Positions 21,017 through 31,830 are shown, counted from the stretch's first letter. The stretch: DNA of 64,000 nucleotides from Simmondsia chinensis (GCA_018398585.1 JAGTTD010000008.1:1748501-1812500), one strand, 5' to 3'. Notes: generated by a model not told the origin, from the sequence alone. Program-made: numbers and translations.

Positions 21017-23361
21017 ATGGCGAAACAGGTTCTCGTAATAGCGAGTGTTATTTCATTTTTAGTTTATGCAGCTCAATCGAGTAATAGTAAAGTGTATCGG
21101 GTTGGAGATGACTACGGGTGGGGCCCAGGTATGGACTATCGGGCTTGGACTCGAGGCAAGACCTTCTACGTTGGTGATTCTCTTGGTTCGTAATTTTCTC
21201 CCCTTTTTTTCTTCCAAAAACTTTAGATCGAACTATACATAGTACACTAAACAACGCCCGAAGGCTAGGACTGAATTACCATAGGATCGAAGTTTACAAA
21301 AAAAAAAAAAAAAAAAATTATACATAGTAAAAAATTTGTTCATTTTTAAAAAATAATATTAAATAATTATCCCTTTATAATAAGATGATTTTAAATTTAC
21401 AAAACCCATTTGTAAAATTATATTGGATTCATGTTCGACTTGATTGAAACAAACCCGTATGATCTTCATACTTAAACGACTGCTTGATAACTAGATAGGC
21501 GGGTTAAAAGAGGTAAACGTAACCATCATCTCTATTTGACATTCTTTTGTTTTCGTAAACAATGTAACGCAGGGTATGAATGCAATTTGCATTAGGTAGC
21601 ATTTTGTGATCTATTTAAAATACCCAAAATGTTGTCTATGGACATTTCCATAAATATACATTATTGGTTAGTTAAAGTATTTTTTTCATATCATCATATC
21701 ACTAGAGATTATCCTATTAATTTACTAATACAAACAAATTAGAAAGTTATGACTTTTTTATTATTTTTACAAATATCGGTGTACTAAAAAGTAAGGGTTA
21801 TTTATATTTTAGTACCCTAATATTTTAGAAATAATAAAAAGAACCCTGACCTTTTTGAATCATCAAAAAAGCCCCTAGGTTTTTGTTGTATTAATAAAAA
21901 GATCCCTCTCAAGCATGAAGACGTGATTTTCTATCGACAGAGCTTACGTGGCAACTGTTTTTTATTAATACTAGAATAAAATGACCTAAAGTATGCTTCA
22001 ACACCCTTATTCTTACTTTATAAAAATAAAATTCGATATATTGTATTATGTAGAAGCTATCTATTTTCACTTAATTTATTTCAAAATATGGTTATTAAAG
22101 GATATTTTTATCATTTTATTCTAGCATTAATAAAAACGTAGTTGTTACTCAATTATATCAACCAAAAATGACATCATCATGTAGGAGAGGGACCTTTTTA
22201 TTAAAGAGACAAAAGCTTAGAGTCTTTTTTATTAATACGGTAAAAACTTGAGGGCCTTTTTAATAATTCGAAAAGGTCAAGGTCCTTTTTATTATTTCCA
22301 AAATCGATAGGGCACTAAAATATAAATAGCACTAAATTAATAAAATAACAACAACAATAAACTCAGTGCCTCAAGGGCTTCCGCATATGAAGGGTCTGGG
22401 AGGGGCAGGATGTACGCAGCCTTACTATTTCATAGTGCTATCCTAAATAGAGGCTATTTTCGAGAACCCCCGAGCTGGGAAATATAAAGTTATAAAAACA
22501 TAGAGACGCACAAGCATAAAAATATCTAAGCGTAAAGAGTATAGGACATAACACAAAGCAAGCCAAATAGAGAGTATACCCAGTAATACACAATAATAGT
22601 CAATAAGCAAAAGGCAATAACACTAAATTAATAACTATTTATTATAAAACTATAGACATATTATACTCAAAAGAAAGAAAATAAGAATACAAACTCAAAT
22701 ATATTTAAAAAAACAAACAAACATTTTATTTTAAAACTAAGAAATCAAAAAAAAATTCTTCTATTCAAATAATTCTTCCAATATCTTATAATTTTTAATT
22801 TCTCTCTCTCGAACTCTTACTCTCTTCATTTTCCACTTTCTCATTCTCTACATCTTTCTTTACACACATATACATAAATAAAAATATTTTACATAATTTC
22901 TAAATTTTTTTAAATACAAGAGCATTGCATTCAACTATTTCAGGTTGGGGTTCCCCGGAAACAGTCTCATTTCCAGCTGGAAGGGGTAAGGCTGCGTACA
23001 TCACCCCCCCCCCCCCAGACCCTGCGTTCAGCGGGAGCCATAAGGCACTGGGACTGTTGTTGTTGTTGTTGTGTTTAATAATATTTAAATTTGACTATAA
23101 AAATTATATAAAATAATATGTAATATTTATAATATTGTATATATTTTGGGTGCAGAATTTGTGTACGATGAAGGGTTCAGCGTGGACGAGGTGACAGGAG
23201 CAAAATACCTAGCATGTGATAACAAGGGCTCCATTTTCTCTGCTGACAGTGGCAATACTGTAATTCCTCTCAAAACCCAGGGCATTTATTATTTCATTGG
23301 GGGTGCCTTTCAAGAGTGCTCTCAAGGTATGAATCTGACGGTCACAGTTCATCCATCTTAG
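21017..23361 (+). CDS. Phytocyanin / early nodulin-like protein lacking the type 1 copper site (2 exons)
   Basis: Exon 1 is 21017-21185 and exon 2 is 23156-23361, joined in phase (CTT G|AA TTT) to a 124-residue protein. The intron (about 1.97 kb) has a G|GTTCGT donor and a TGCAG acceptor at the position usual for phytocyanins. Residues 1-24 form a signal peptide. The cupredoxin fold signature follows: VYRVGDDYGW (26-35), W44, FYVGDSLEFVY (50-60), C77, YYFIGG (101-106), C111, GM. Cys77 and Cys111 keep the structural disulfide, but the ligand His is Ser65, the ligand Cys is Gly105 and the second His is Glu110; only Met115 remains. It should therefore not bind type 1 copper, like early nodulin-like proteins of the cell surface. 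It has no Pro-rich or GPI tail. The intron holds a MITE and two RTE LINE tails. Confidence 0.85.
21793..22335. repeat. MULE-like MITE ('gttatttatattttagtaccc' family), copy 2, in phytocyanin intron
   Basis: Starts agggttatttatattttagt and ends in the inverse (cactaaaatataaat). Interior as at 5960-6512. Confidence 0.65.
22344..22620 (-). mobile_element. 5'-truncated RTE LINE in phytocyanin intron, perfect target duplication
   Basis: The minus strand ends with the LINE 3' UTR and tail (cgggggttctcg, agtaaggctgcgtacatcc, cttgaggcactgagttta, (TTG)n). Perfect 14-bp duplications cactaaattaataa lie at 22330-22343 and 22621-22634. Confidence 0.82.
22942..23071 (+). mobile_element. RTE LINE tail fragment near the phytocyanin exon 2 acceptor
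   Basis: ttcaggttggggttccccgg, aagggtaaggctgcgtac-like core, a C14 run, gagccataaggcactggg, then (TTG)5. The tail ends about 85 bp before the exon 2 acceptor. No duplication found. Confidence 0.7.
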
Positions 23362-23527
23362 CTCCTCTTCTCTTCTCTGCCGTTGGATCATTAGCTTCAT
23401 CTTCTGATGTATGTATGGTCTTGTCTTGTTTTATCAAATAATGATTTTTGTTTAAAAAAACCCGGTTCGATAGTAGTTTCATCTGGTTTTTGGTTTTCTA
23501 TTTTCACTTGCATAAAAAAAACTACGA

Positions 23528-23650
23528 TGATAACAAATTTAGTGCCTGAAAGGCTCCCGTTAAGGTGGAGTTTGGAAAGTGTAAAACGTATACAACCTCG
23601 CCTATATAGAGCAAAGGGAGATTGTTTTGAAGGACCACTAACTCGAAAAA
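23528..23650 (-). mobile_element. Degenerate RTE LINE tail 3' of the phytocyanin gene
   Basis: Plus-strand blocks ttagtgcctgaaaggctccc and acctcgcctatatagagc and gattgttttgaaggacc follow the LINE tail order with many changes. It lies about 170 bp after the stop codon. Confidence 0.45.
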
Positions 23651-24043
23651 GTAAAAACAGAAAGATATTTATTATCAAGTCAAGTCGAACAATACCATAC
23701 ATGTAAGCATGGAAGCAATAATACAGAAGCAACAGCAGCAATGGCGAGCATCAAAAAAACCAGCAAAGGCGTCATCAGTCTTCATCCTCAAAGATGCGAA
23801 AAACGCGCTCAAGGATGAGAAACTTTTATAGGTGTTGTGAAAATGATAAAGGAAAAAAGGAAAGAATCTACGATAAGAATAATATCTGGACGTAAGATTG
23901 ATGTGGTTCAATTGATTAATACCTATGTTCATGAAACAACAGAGATTCTTTACTATTTTTAAGAGAAGGATATAAGAACACAGTTCAAAATACAACTACT
24001 CAAACAAAAACCTAGCGTATTTGTAGACTATGTTGAAACCCCA

Positions 24044-24221
24044 ACAACAACAACAAAAACAAAAAAAGAAATGCCTCGAGAGCTCCCGCATATACAAGGT
24101 TTGAGAGGAATGGGATGTACACAACCTTACCCCTTTAAGGCGCTGCCATAAAAAGAGGCTGTGTCCAAGAACTTCCAACCTGGAAAGCATAAAAATAGTA
24201 GCACATAGATAGAGAGCATAT
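24044..24221 (-). mobile_element. 5'-truncated RTE LINE with target duplication
   Basis: The minus strand runs catgctttcc-type UTR, gttggaagttcttgg, ggtaaggttgtgtacatcc, gggagctctcgaggcattt, (TTG)n. The duplication tatgttgaaacccca (24029-24043) versus tatgttgaaaacccca (24222-24237) bounds it. Confidence 0.72.
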
Positions 24222-24539
24222 TATGTTGAAAACCCCAGGGCACAAAATAACACACATAGAAGTAGGTCAGATATGGACCCAGATACAAATCAAAAACGGT
24301 CTGATCCTCTACTCCATAAACACGACCCTACATAGAAAGAAAACTAGGTACCATACATAAACCGAACAGTTAGAAAAAGTGGGTCAAACCGTTATAGAGA
24401 GCGTTCATCGATTAATAAGAGAATGTTTCGAATTCGATCTGAGTGTAAGATGTTGTTAACTGTTAAATTACAATATGAATAAGCACTCTTGATTTCATAC
24501 ATGTATAAACTCCTACGTACAATTAGATTGTGAACAATA

Positions 24540-25120
24540 ATTGACAAAAAGAATCCAGATTATCACTGATCATATTTTGCTGAGACATAATATTGATCTG
24601 CCTCCATGGAAGAAATCACGGAACGTCGATATCTTGGGCAGAGTCGATGACCCGATTCTTGTTTCGTTGATAGCGTGTTCAGCTGATGGCAGGCACCCAG
24701 TTCGTCATACACGAACACAAGCAAATTTGGACCCTGCAAGATCATTTGAACTGTAAGAATCCATGATTCTCTCTAGGAACAAACGGCGTATAGGACTTTG
24801 ATACCACTTGTTAGGACCACCCACAGAATATTAAAACCCTAAATTGAAATAACAATCATACACAAAATGGGATTGGGGACTTACGTGGTTCAGCCAAAGT
24901 CTATATCTATAGAAGGGAGCACAATAATTCCACTATATCTCGATTGAAGGTTATATGAGACGTCCCAACTTTTTTCTCAACCTTGATTTCAACATACATA
25001 ACCCTAGTGTATATATAAAGCCGCAAAACTAAAACCCTAGTGTGTCAGGGGGCCTAAATTGGACTGACGCAATCTTCAACCTTATAAATAAGGTCAATAC
25101 AACCAAGCTCCACACATAAC
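24540..25120 (-). mobile_element. Copia-type retrotransposon fragment: LTR, primer site and start of gag region
   Basis: On the minus strand the LTR (25110-24811) ends ggtggtcctaaca and runs directly into agtggtatcaaag, a near match to the initiator tRNA-Met primer site. About 40 bp later an ATG opens a short frame (MDSYSSNDLAGSKFA...) that soon meets stops. This is the position of gag, but I could not recognise conserved gag residues. The rest of the element is missing. Confidence 0.55.
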
Positions 25121-25383
25121 CCAATAAGAGCAAATTTGATAGCTCAAGATTGGGAAACAAAATTTAGAAAAAGAAAGCAAAGTTGAATGAGTTCTGGCTC
25201 CTACAGCTTGGTTCCTCGAATTCATGTCGCATGCAAATTCGTGTTTGTGTTGCATGCATGAAAGATAACACGCAAGAGCTGCTGGAATTGGTGTAATAGT
25301 TAGGCTACATACCATCCAAATAAGAGGTCTTAGGTTCAAAGCTTATTCCCTCATCCCTTGATAGTTGGTGTTCTAGTCCAAAA

Positions 25384-25790
25384 CAACCACCACCACCAAA
25401 TCAGTGCCTCAAGGGCTCCCGCATATGTAAGGTCTAGGGGAAAATATACACAGCCCTACTCTTTCAAGGTACTACCCTAAAGGGCAGCTATGTTCAAGGA
25501 CCCCCAACCTTATAAGCATAAAAGCATAAGAGCATAAAAACAATGGCATAAAGCAAGCATAAAGAAAGTATGACGCAGCAATAGGCAATAAAAAAGCTCC
25601 CAAACCTATCAAGTGAACCAAACAGGCAGACATATAAGCCTAGAGGCACCAGTGCTAGCCAAAATATGCTCCTCTATTCTACGCCGCTATATCGGCTACC
25701 CCTGTGCTAACCCTCTACTGAGCTCTATCTAAGGCCATCTCCTCCTATGGGTAGGTGTCCTCGTCCACTAGGAAGGAAAACAGGATATGA
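25384..25790 (-). mobile_element. 5'-truncated RTE LINE retaining the end of the RT frame
   Basis: The minus strand begins with ggagatggccttagatagag, which aligns with the last RT codons of the copy at 30.7 kb (EMALDRTHW), then the 3' UTR (catactttctttatgcttgc, gctcttatgcttttatgc), the conserved tail and (TGG/TTG)n. It lies just downstream of the GNAT gene's stop codon on the same strand, so GNAT transcripts could enter it. Confidence 0.7.
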
Positions 25791-25840
25791 GTTAGCTAGC
25801 CTAGACAACTCGGTTACAGAATAAGAAGAATTCCGTTACC

Positions 25841-28801
25841 TCATGAACAAAAATGTTCAGATTCTTCGTTTTCCATTTCCGAAGAAGTTTCTTCTTCATC
25901 ACGACCAATCGCCATTTCAGACGAATTTGTCAAAGAAGGAAGTTTCTTGCACATCAAATGCTTCCGTCTTTGCAATGTCAGAAAGACGAGAATACTATCA
26001 GTAGTAACGACATTGTAGCCAGCCTTTTTATACATGTTGAAGGGGGCTGAATCGATCATTCGACAATGCAAGTACACTTCTTTCGAGGAACTCATACGCG
26101 ATATTAGCTCCTCGCTCGCCTTCAAGAGATGCCAACCGATGCCCCTCCTGAAAGAGCATTAAGAAGATATAAGATCTAGCTCAACCGTGCATTAGCAAAT
26201 GCAAACAGTATCATAAGGTTTGAGCATTTGTTACCTACGTATCATAACATTTTAATATATAAGATGAGGTAAGCTAAGGTTTACAAGTTTTATCACCTTG
26301 ATATCCCATGGCGAGATCCTATAGAATTTTGCTAGAAAATGTTGATATTCGCACGTGATTATGAAAATATATCAGTTATGTCATTTTGGCGAAAACTCAT
26401 CAGACTAAAATTTCATTGAGAACAGAAGGAATATACCAATACATAAAATTTAACCCTTACTGTATCCTATGATATTTTTTTTTTTCGAAAAATTGCGAAA
26501 AGATCGCTAAACAAGCCGGCCAATCACTAGGCGAGGCCTGAGACCACCCGCAACAACACGGGAACCAAAACATCCAACACAAAACAAGAAAACAGAAACA
26601 AACCGCTCGCCACAAGACCCGACCTATCAGACAAAGAGAACTGGACCAGAAAAGACACGGGGAAGAGAACAGCAGGGCGCGAAAAACCAACGCAAACAGG
26701 GACCCTAGCTGAAGAAGAGACAAACAGGGATCATGTGATATATATTGAAACTTTCCATCAAGTCAATTTCCCATAAAGGAAAACAATTCCAATATTTCAT
26801 ATCTTTTTTTACAAACATATATGAAAAAAATGTATTCATCAAAACAAACGGACAACCCAATGAAATGATTTATACTCTAACAATAAGCAACCCACAACCT
26901 CCCAAATTAAACTCAAAACTGTCCACACAAATACCTATTCCAATTAGACTTAGAAACACGGATATTACACAGATTCATCTTATACCTTGAGCTAAAAAAT
27001 GTTAATATTAAAAGTGAGAACTGTTGAGATTCAAACCCGTAATCTTTTGGTCAAATAACGCTCTCATAACGCGTTAAAGAACCAACCATCCATAAGTTTA
27101 AGCTGATAAGTGAAGACTCGGTTCTCAATCTTAACAAATACCGTCCAAATTCCACGACATTCACAAATAACAACATCAACAGACCTAGTGCCACAAGGGC
27201 TCCCGTAGAAGCGCGGTCTGGGAGGGGTGGATGTACACAGCCTTATCCCTTCACGGTGTAACCCTGCCGAGAGGCTGTTCCCGAGGACCCCCAACTAGGG
27301 GTGCAAATGATCTGAGCCGCTCGTGAGTAGCTCGTGAGTAGCTCGAATAAAGCTCGACTCGTACTCGATTTAACCGAGTTCGAGTTCGAGTATCAAAAGA
27401 TACTCGATTAATAAACGAGTTCGAGTCGAGTAGTGTACTACTCGGCTCGATACTCGATTAAATACTCGGCTCGATACTCGATTAAATGCACGAATCGATA
27501 CTCGATTAAATACTCGAATAGAGACTCGATTAAATACTCAACTTGATACTCGAATTGGTACTCGACTCGTATGAAGTAGTTATTGTGTATTATTTTCTTT
27601 TGAAATGGATGGCTTGTAACATTAATAGTGGAATGAAAGAAGGAAGATTGAATTCTTTGTAAATGATAACAAGTTATATTTGTGGTTTGCTGGTATTTTC
27701 TAAAACTTAGGCTTTGATACATAGTTGCTATTAATATACCAATAATTTATGGTTATATATGTTAAATATAGAGTGGGCAATAATTAAATATCTAAATTGA
27801 GTATAACTAATGTTTGAGTGTATGAAATAATATTATAATGGAACTAATTTGTTGAACTTTCATATGCACAATAAACGAGTATTCGAATCGTGTTGAGTAC
27901 TCGAATAGTTAATCGAGTTAGAGTTCGAGCAAAATTTACTATTCGAATCGAGTTCGAGCTCAAGCTCGAGTACTCGAGTAGTTAATCAAGTTCGAGTCGA
28001 GTACTGAGATACTCGGCTCGACTCGACTCGACTCGATTACACCCCTACCCCCAACCCCATAGGGTTGGCAACACGAGGACTTCCCAGGAGGTCACCCATC
28101 ATAATACTACTCTCGCCCAAGCACACCTAAACACGAGGACATTCACAAACAAAAACACAAAATCAAACCCCAAAAATTCACCTACGAAGCGATTTCTTCA
28201 CAGTCATATTGCAGATATAAGCGCAATTCTTCGGTGGGGTTGGCGTTGGAGGCGAAGAATTTGCACCCTTTCTATCAAACGACACCTCCACTGTTCCCCC
28301 CAATTCATCATCTTCGTCTTCTCTATAAAACCCTAACAATGTCACACAATGAGGAATCAAACTCCTCCTCTCAATCAAATACTGCCTAATCAGAAACCCC
28401 AACAGCGGCAAATACGCGTTGGACAAGAACATCGACTCCGAAAAGGATTCGGCGAGCAATTCGGTTGTCGAATCGAGTTCGTTAGGGTTCATGGGTCGGA
28501 TTGTGAGATACCCAGATGGTAATTTGATTGAATAAGTGAAGTTTTGGAGAAAATTTAGGGTTTCGAACTCTTGATTGGTTAAGAATCGGGTAGATTTGAA
28601 GTCTGTGAAAGAAGAAGAAGAAGAAGAAGGGAGATGAGTGTGAAGGAGAGAACCGTTCCGAAAGCTTAAGTTGATGGGTGAAGGCCGATGATTCCGTTTA
28701 TGGGTTAGCCCGAAATAGGGGGGTTTGATTGAGGAGAGACAGAGGTGTTTGTGGTGGTGGTGGAGATCTATGGCGGGGAGGAGAGAGAAAGAAGCTGCCA
28801 T
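25841..28801 (-). CDS. Plastid-type GNAT acetyltransferase (GNAT5-like, 2 exons)
   Basis: Exon 1 is 28801-28182 and exon 2 is 26147-25841 (minus strand), joined in phase (CGT AG|G AGG GGC) to a 308-residue protein. The donor is AG|GTGAAT and the acceptor CTTTCAG. Residues 1-80 are Ser/His-rich without acidic residues, like a transit peptide. The GNAT fold starts near YLTIRPMNPNEL. Acetyl-CoA-binding motif A is complete only across the splice: YICNMTVKKSLRRRGIG (R-x-x-G-x-G), followed by WHLLKASEELI and motif B VYLHCRMIDSAPFNMYKKAGY. Such enzymes acetylate protein N termini and lysines in plastids. I recall Arabidopsis At1g24040 (GNAT5) as closest, unverified. I chose the MAASFSLLP start, although an in-frame ATG lies 54 bp upstream (28855). 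The 2-kb intron holds a SINE split by a hAT element, and an L1 3' end. Confidence 0.83.
26476..26735 (-). mobile_element. L1-type LINE 3' UTR fragment in GNAT intron
   Basis: The minus strand ends ggcttgtttagcgatcttttcgc and aatttttcg, then A11. It shares the gttttggttcccgtgttgtt block with other L1 3' ends here. Possible short duplication (atgatat / gtgatat). The Trp/Cys-rich 88-codon frame is not a gene. Confidence 0.45.
26985..27125 (-). mobile_element. TRIM-type fragment (same family as 6580) in GNAT intron
   Basis: Plus-strand blocks tattaaaagtgagaact, gagattcaaacccgtaatc and ccataagtttaagctgataag match the family in reverse. The primer site is degraded (cgctctcataacgcg). Confidence 0.4.
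27168..28137 (-). mobile_element. 5S rRNA-headed SINE, subfamily A, split by a hAT element, in GNAT intron
   Basis: SINE parts are 27168-27295 (tail and LINE-derived block) and 28048-28137 (5S block, partly rearranged). Rejoined at the duplicated cccccaac they give the usual cgaggacccccaac|cccatagggttgg. A perfect 12-bp SINE target duplication (gacattcacaaa) lies at 27156-27167 and 28138-28149. Insertion order is therefore clear: SINE first, hAT second. Confidence 0.88.
27296..28047. mobile_element. hAT-type non-autonomous element nested in a SINE
   Basis: Ends taggggtgcaaatgat and attacacccct(a) are inverted. A perfect 8-bp duplication cccccaac lies at 27288-27295 and 28048-28055. The arms are chains of ctcgattaaatactcg / cgagtactcgag motifs that fold back, around an unrelated AT-rich core. 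Same terminal type as 16074-16544 and 38359-38738. The 94-codon repetitive frame is an artefact. Confidence 0.87.
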
Positions 28802-28945
28802 GGGAGAGAGAGATGCACTACTGTTGCGGATAAGGCCATTGTGGAATATTATCATGGGTCACATTTTTATTTTTATTTTTGAATACTGAAAAGCCCAGAG
28901 ACGAGCAACTAACATTAAACACCAAGATCCGAACAAAGTTTAAAT

Positions 28946-29181
28946 AAGGGTTCATTTATCAGATACTGAGTTATCGGACTCTATTAGAACTCTAAAATTA
29001 AACGTGCTTGAACGAGAGTAGTATCAGGATAGGCGACCTCCTGAAAAGCCTCCGTGTTACCAACTCTATAAGGTTGGAGGTCCTCGGTAGGGTTACATCC
29101 TGAAGGGGTAGGGTTGCGTACATCCACCCCACCCAGACCCCGCTTATGCGGAAGCTCTTAAGACACTGAATCTGTTGTTGT
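28946..29181 (+). mobile_element. 5S rRNA-headed SINE, subfamily A
   Basis: Begins aagggttcatttatcagata, then a diverged 5S block (ctctaaaattaaacgtgctt), caactctataaggttggagg, the LINE block (gtagggttgcgtacatcc) and tail gaatctgttgttg. The 19-bp duplication with two mismatches (atccgaacaaagtttaaat / atccgaataacgtttaaat) is at 28927-28945 and 29182-29200. It lies about 100 bp upstream of the GNAT start. Confidence 0.85.
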
Positions 29182-29219
29182 ATCCGAATAACGTTTAAAT
29201 GCAAAGGAGTGTGAGGGAT

Positions 29220-29462
29220 GCTTCCATCATAAACGATTACAGCTATTTCTAGCATGACACTTAGCAACATAATGAGCGGTTTTATTCTGGAATCTAGAAA
29301 CCCAACGACAACTAAAAAACTCAAAGAAAGAAATCATCCTACGAATTTCCTTCACAATAGCTTCAAACTCCCACGGGACATTGACACCTTTCAATTCTAT
29401 TTTTTCATTATTCAAACTAGTAAAACTACTAATTTCGTGATGATTTGAATAGGCTTTCAATC
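29220..29462 (-). pseudogene. RNase H-like fragment of an L1-type LINE
   Basis: A 77-codon frame ends FFSCRWVSRFQNKTAHYVAKCHA, the F--V-R--N--AH-(V/L)AK pattern at the C terminus of the RVT_3/RNase H-like domain of plant LINEs. The upstream catalytic part is absent. Confidence 0.5.
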
Positions 29463-30070
29463 AATCGAGTTTGAGCATTTTGAACATCGAGTCAAGTTAT
29501 GAGCATGTCTAATTAATTTGAGTTAAAATTATTTCGAGTTTCAGATAAATAGGATCGAGCTTAAGTTGTATCATATCATTTTTTAATCGGGTCGTCTTGG
29601 ATTTTTGGTTAATCGGGTTGGTTTTTGGGTTTCAAGTCAAAATGAGTTAAGTTTAAATTGATTAAGGTCATTGTGAGCTTGAGTTATCTTAGATTTAGAT
29701 CAATTAAGTTGCATCATTTCGAATTTCAAATTATTGCAGGGGAGGTCACATTTAGGTAAGAGTAAACTAGGTTGGGTTATTTTGGGTTTAGGTTATATTA
29801 GGTTCAGGTCAATTAGGTTCGGTTATTTAAACTCTAGGTCAACGAGGTTCATCACATTCAAATGGGCAATTTCATTCTTGGATTGGGGACATCTTAAGTT
29901 TTAGATCAATTGGGTTGCGTCATTCGAACTTTAAGTCAAGCCGAGTCTGGTCATTTTCAATTCAAGTTATTGAGCTGGGTGATTTTAAGTTTCAAGTTAA
30001 ATGTAGGTTGTGCTGAGTCTTTCGATTTTAAGTTATTCTGAGTTTAAGTTAATAAAGTATCATCGTATTG
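29463..30070. repeat. Degenerate short-period repeat (gggtt/ggtcaattaggtt motifs)
   Basis: Many imperfect copies of 15-30 bp phrases such as aggtcaattaggttcgg, ttgggtttcaagtca and ttttaagtttcaagtt. It reads like a decayed minisatellite or the inner arm of a fold-back element. Non-coding. Confidence 0.4.
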
Positions 30071-30484
30071 GGTTTAAAGCCAATAGAGATAATATGATTA
30101 TAATTATTTTTCTCTGTCCTAAAGAATATAGAATTAGTGATTTTTATTTTATTCAGTCACAAAATATTACGAATTATTTTCAATAAACGAACAGATAAAG
30201 GGTTCATTTGTATAAATTTACAAAAATTAAGAGCTATTTTAAATTAAGAAAAATAAGAGGCAAATTTGAAGAAATCTAAAATATTACAAACAAATGAGTA
30301 AATAATTCATCAATTAAAGCAAAATAAAAAGGAAAGAAATTGGGTCGGGCTTGTGAATTTGGGAGCCCAAACCCATATAGAATTTCATTACTATTGGGCC
30401 TACCTTCAGGCCCAGGTTTTACACGAAATAAATACAGAATGTTTGTCAATGAGACCAGACGGGTCTAAACAAATCAAACATTCG

Positions 30485-31118
30485 ATATGTTACTCATGCT
30501 TGAGGTGGTTCGGTCATATTAGGAGGAGACGAATCACTGCTCTAGTCAGAAGATGCGAACAGTCTCACACTACGCTAGGGAGGAGAGGGAGAGGTAGGCC
30601 AAGGAACAGATGGACGGAGACGATCCGACAAGACCTAACCCACTTAAACCTACGAGAGGAGATGGCCTTAGATAGAACTCACTGGAGGGCTAGCATAAGG
30701 GTAGCTAATGTAACGGCTTAGAGTAGAGCACCTTTAACTGCTTACACTAGTGATTCTAGGGGTCTTTACTTCATTTTTTTGCAATCTCGCATTAGAGCAT
30801 CTATTTGGATATCGGTGTCTTTATTAGCTTATTATTTGTCTGCAATTACCCCCCTTCGTGTTTCCATCGATTTTCATTTAGTTTTGTTTCATATGCTAGG
30901 CTTGTGTTATGTAAGATCTATTACTAAATTGTTTTCATGCTTTTAGGCTCTATAGTGACATGGTAACATGCTCCTTAGGTTGGAACTCCTCAGAAACAAC
31001 CTCTCTTCAAGGTAGCATCCTAAAGGGGGAAGGCTGCGTACATCCACTCCCCTCAGACCCTGCTCAGGCGGGAGCCCTTGTGGCACTGGGACTGCTATTG
31101 TTGTTGTTGTTGTTGCTT
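30485..31118 (+). mobile_element. RTE-type LINE, 5'-truncated, with RT C terminus, 3' UTR and (TTG)n tail
   Basis: The frame ending at 30721 encodes LRWFGHIRRRRITALVRRCEQ, RGRGRPRNRWTETIRQDL and REEMALDRTHWRASIRVAN, the standard C terminus of plant RTE-clade reverse transcriptase proteins. After the stop come about 260 bp of UTR, then from about 30980 the block ttggaactcctcagaaac, gaaggctgcgtacatcc, cagaccctgctcaggcggg, cccttgtggcactgggactg and (TTG)5. That last block is the same as the 3' half of the 5S-headed SINEs. The frame upstream of about 30485 is not LINE-like. This is the reference copy for the truncated pieces listed elsewhere. Confidence 0.85.
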
Positions 31119-31129
31119 GAAATCGATTA

Positions 31130-31460
31130 GGGATTCTTTACATACACTTTGGTGGCTCAACAGCTTATCGATCTAATTTCAAGCAAATTCAATAAGTCTA
31201 ACTCATTGAGATCAAACAAGGGTACTTGACTTGTTAACATTCACAAATAATTCAATGAGAGCTCATTTAAAGCTCATTAATAATCGATATAGCTTAAAAA
31301 TCGTTCAATAATGACTTGATTAATAGTTTGGATGAGTAACGAGCAACTCGATAGCAATCTCAGCTCAACTCGATAACAAGCTCGGATTTACTGGAGTGGT
31401 AACAAGTTAAATATCGAACACACTAATGTTTTTATTGAACTGGTGAGTTCAAACAAAGGT
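31130..31460. repeat. gctcgataa-type dispersed repeat, split by a LINE
   Basis: Phrases caacagcttatcgatct, agctcattaataatcgata and caactcgataacaagctcgg recur at 36.15-36.64 and 62.87-63.14 kb. Sequence of the same style resumes at 31.83-31.96 kb after the RTE LINE insertion. Confidence 0.4.
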
Positions 31461-31461
31461 T

Positions 31462-31830
31462 AAGACGACAACGACGACAACAACAACAACAACAATCCCA
31501 GTGCCTCAAGGACTCCCGCAAAAGCAGGGTATGGGGGGTAAATGTACGTAACTTTCCCCCTTCAGGGTGTTAACCCGAAGAGAGGCTGTTTTCAAGGACC
31601 CCCAACCTGATAGACATGTCGTCATCGCATCATGGCAACCTGTGGGCAATAGGGCAGCAAGGCATAAGAGCGAGACATAGCATAAAGTGAGTAATACAAA
31701 GTATAACGCCCTAAAGGAGACTTCATGGAAAAACCATGCCCCACAAGGCAGCAAAATAAGCAAGTAAACAGATACACGGATAGGTAGATAGGTGCACCAT
31801 AATAGGTCCTATATGCCTAAGAACACAAGT
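31462..31830 (-). mobile_element. 5'-truncated RTE LINE
   Basis: Minus strand: UTR (actttgtattactcacttt, gctcttatgccttgctgcc, gatgacgacatgtc), tcaggttgggggtcc, agagggttaacaccctgaa-type block, gaaagttacgtacattt, ccttgaggcactgggattg, (TTG)5. The 5' limit is approximate. The 85-codon frame is not a gene. Confidence 0.7.

Noticed and set aside
24541..24756. 71-codon plus-strand frame as a gene
   Set aside because: It is antisense to the start of a copia-type retrotransposon interior and lacks a motif.
29463..30070. CRISPR-like array
   Set aside because: The repeats are short, degenerate and irregularly spaced, and the window is plant nuclear DNA.
30353..30484. Upstream part of the 122-codon frame as part of a host gene or of the LINE
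   Set aside because: Only codons from about 30485 on match RTE reverse transcriptase; the preceding part has no similarity and is probably flanking sequence read in frame.
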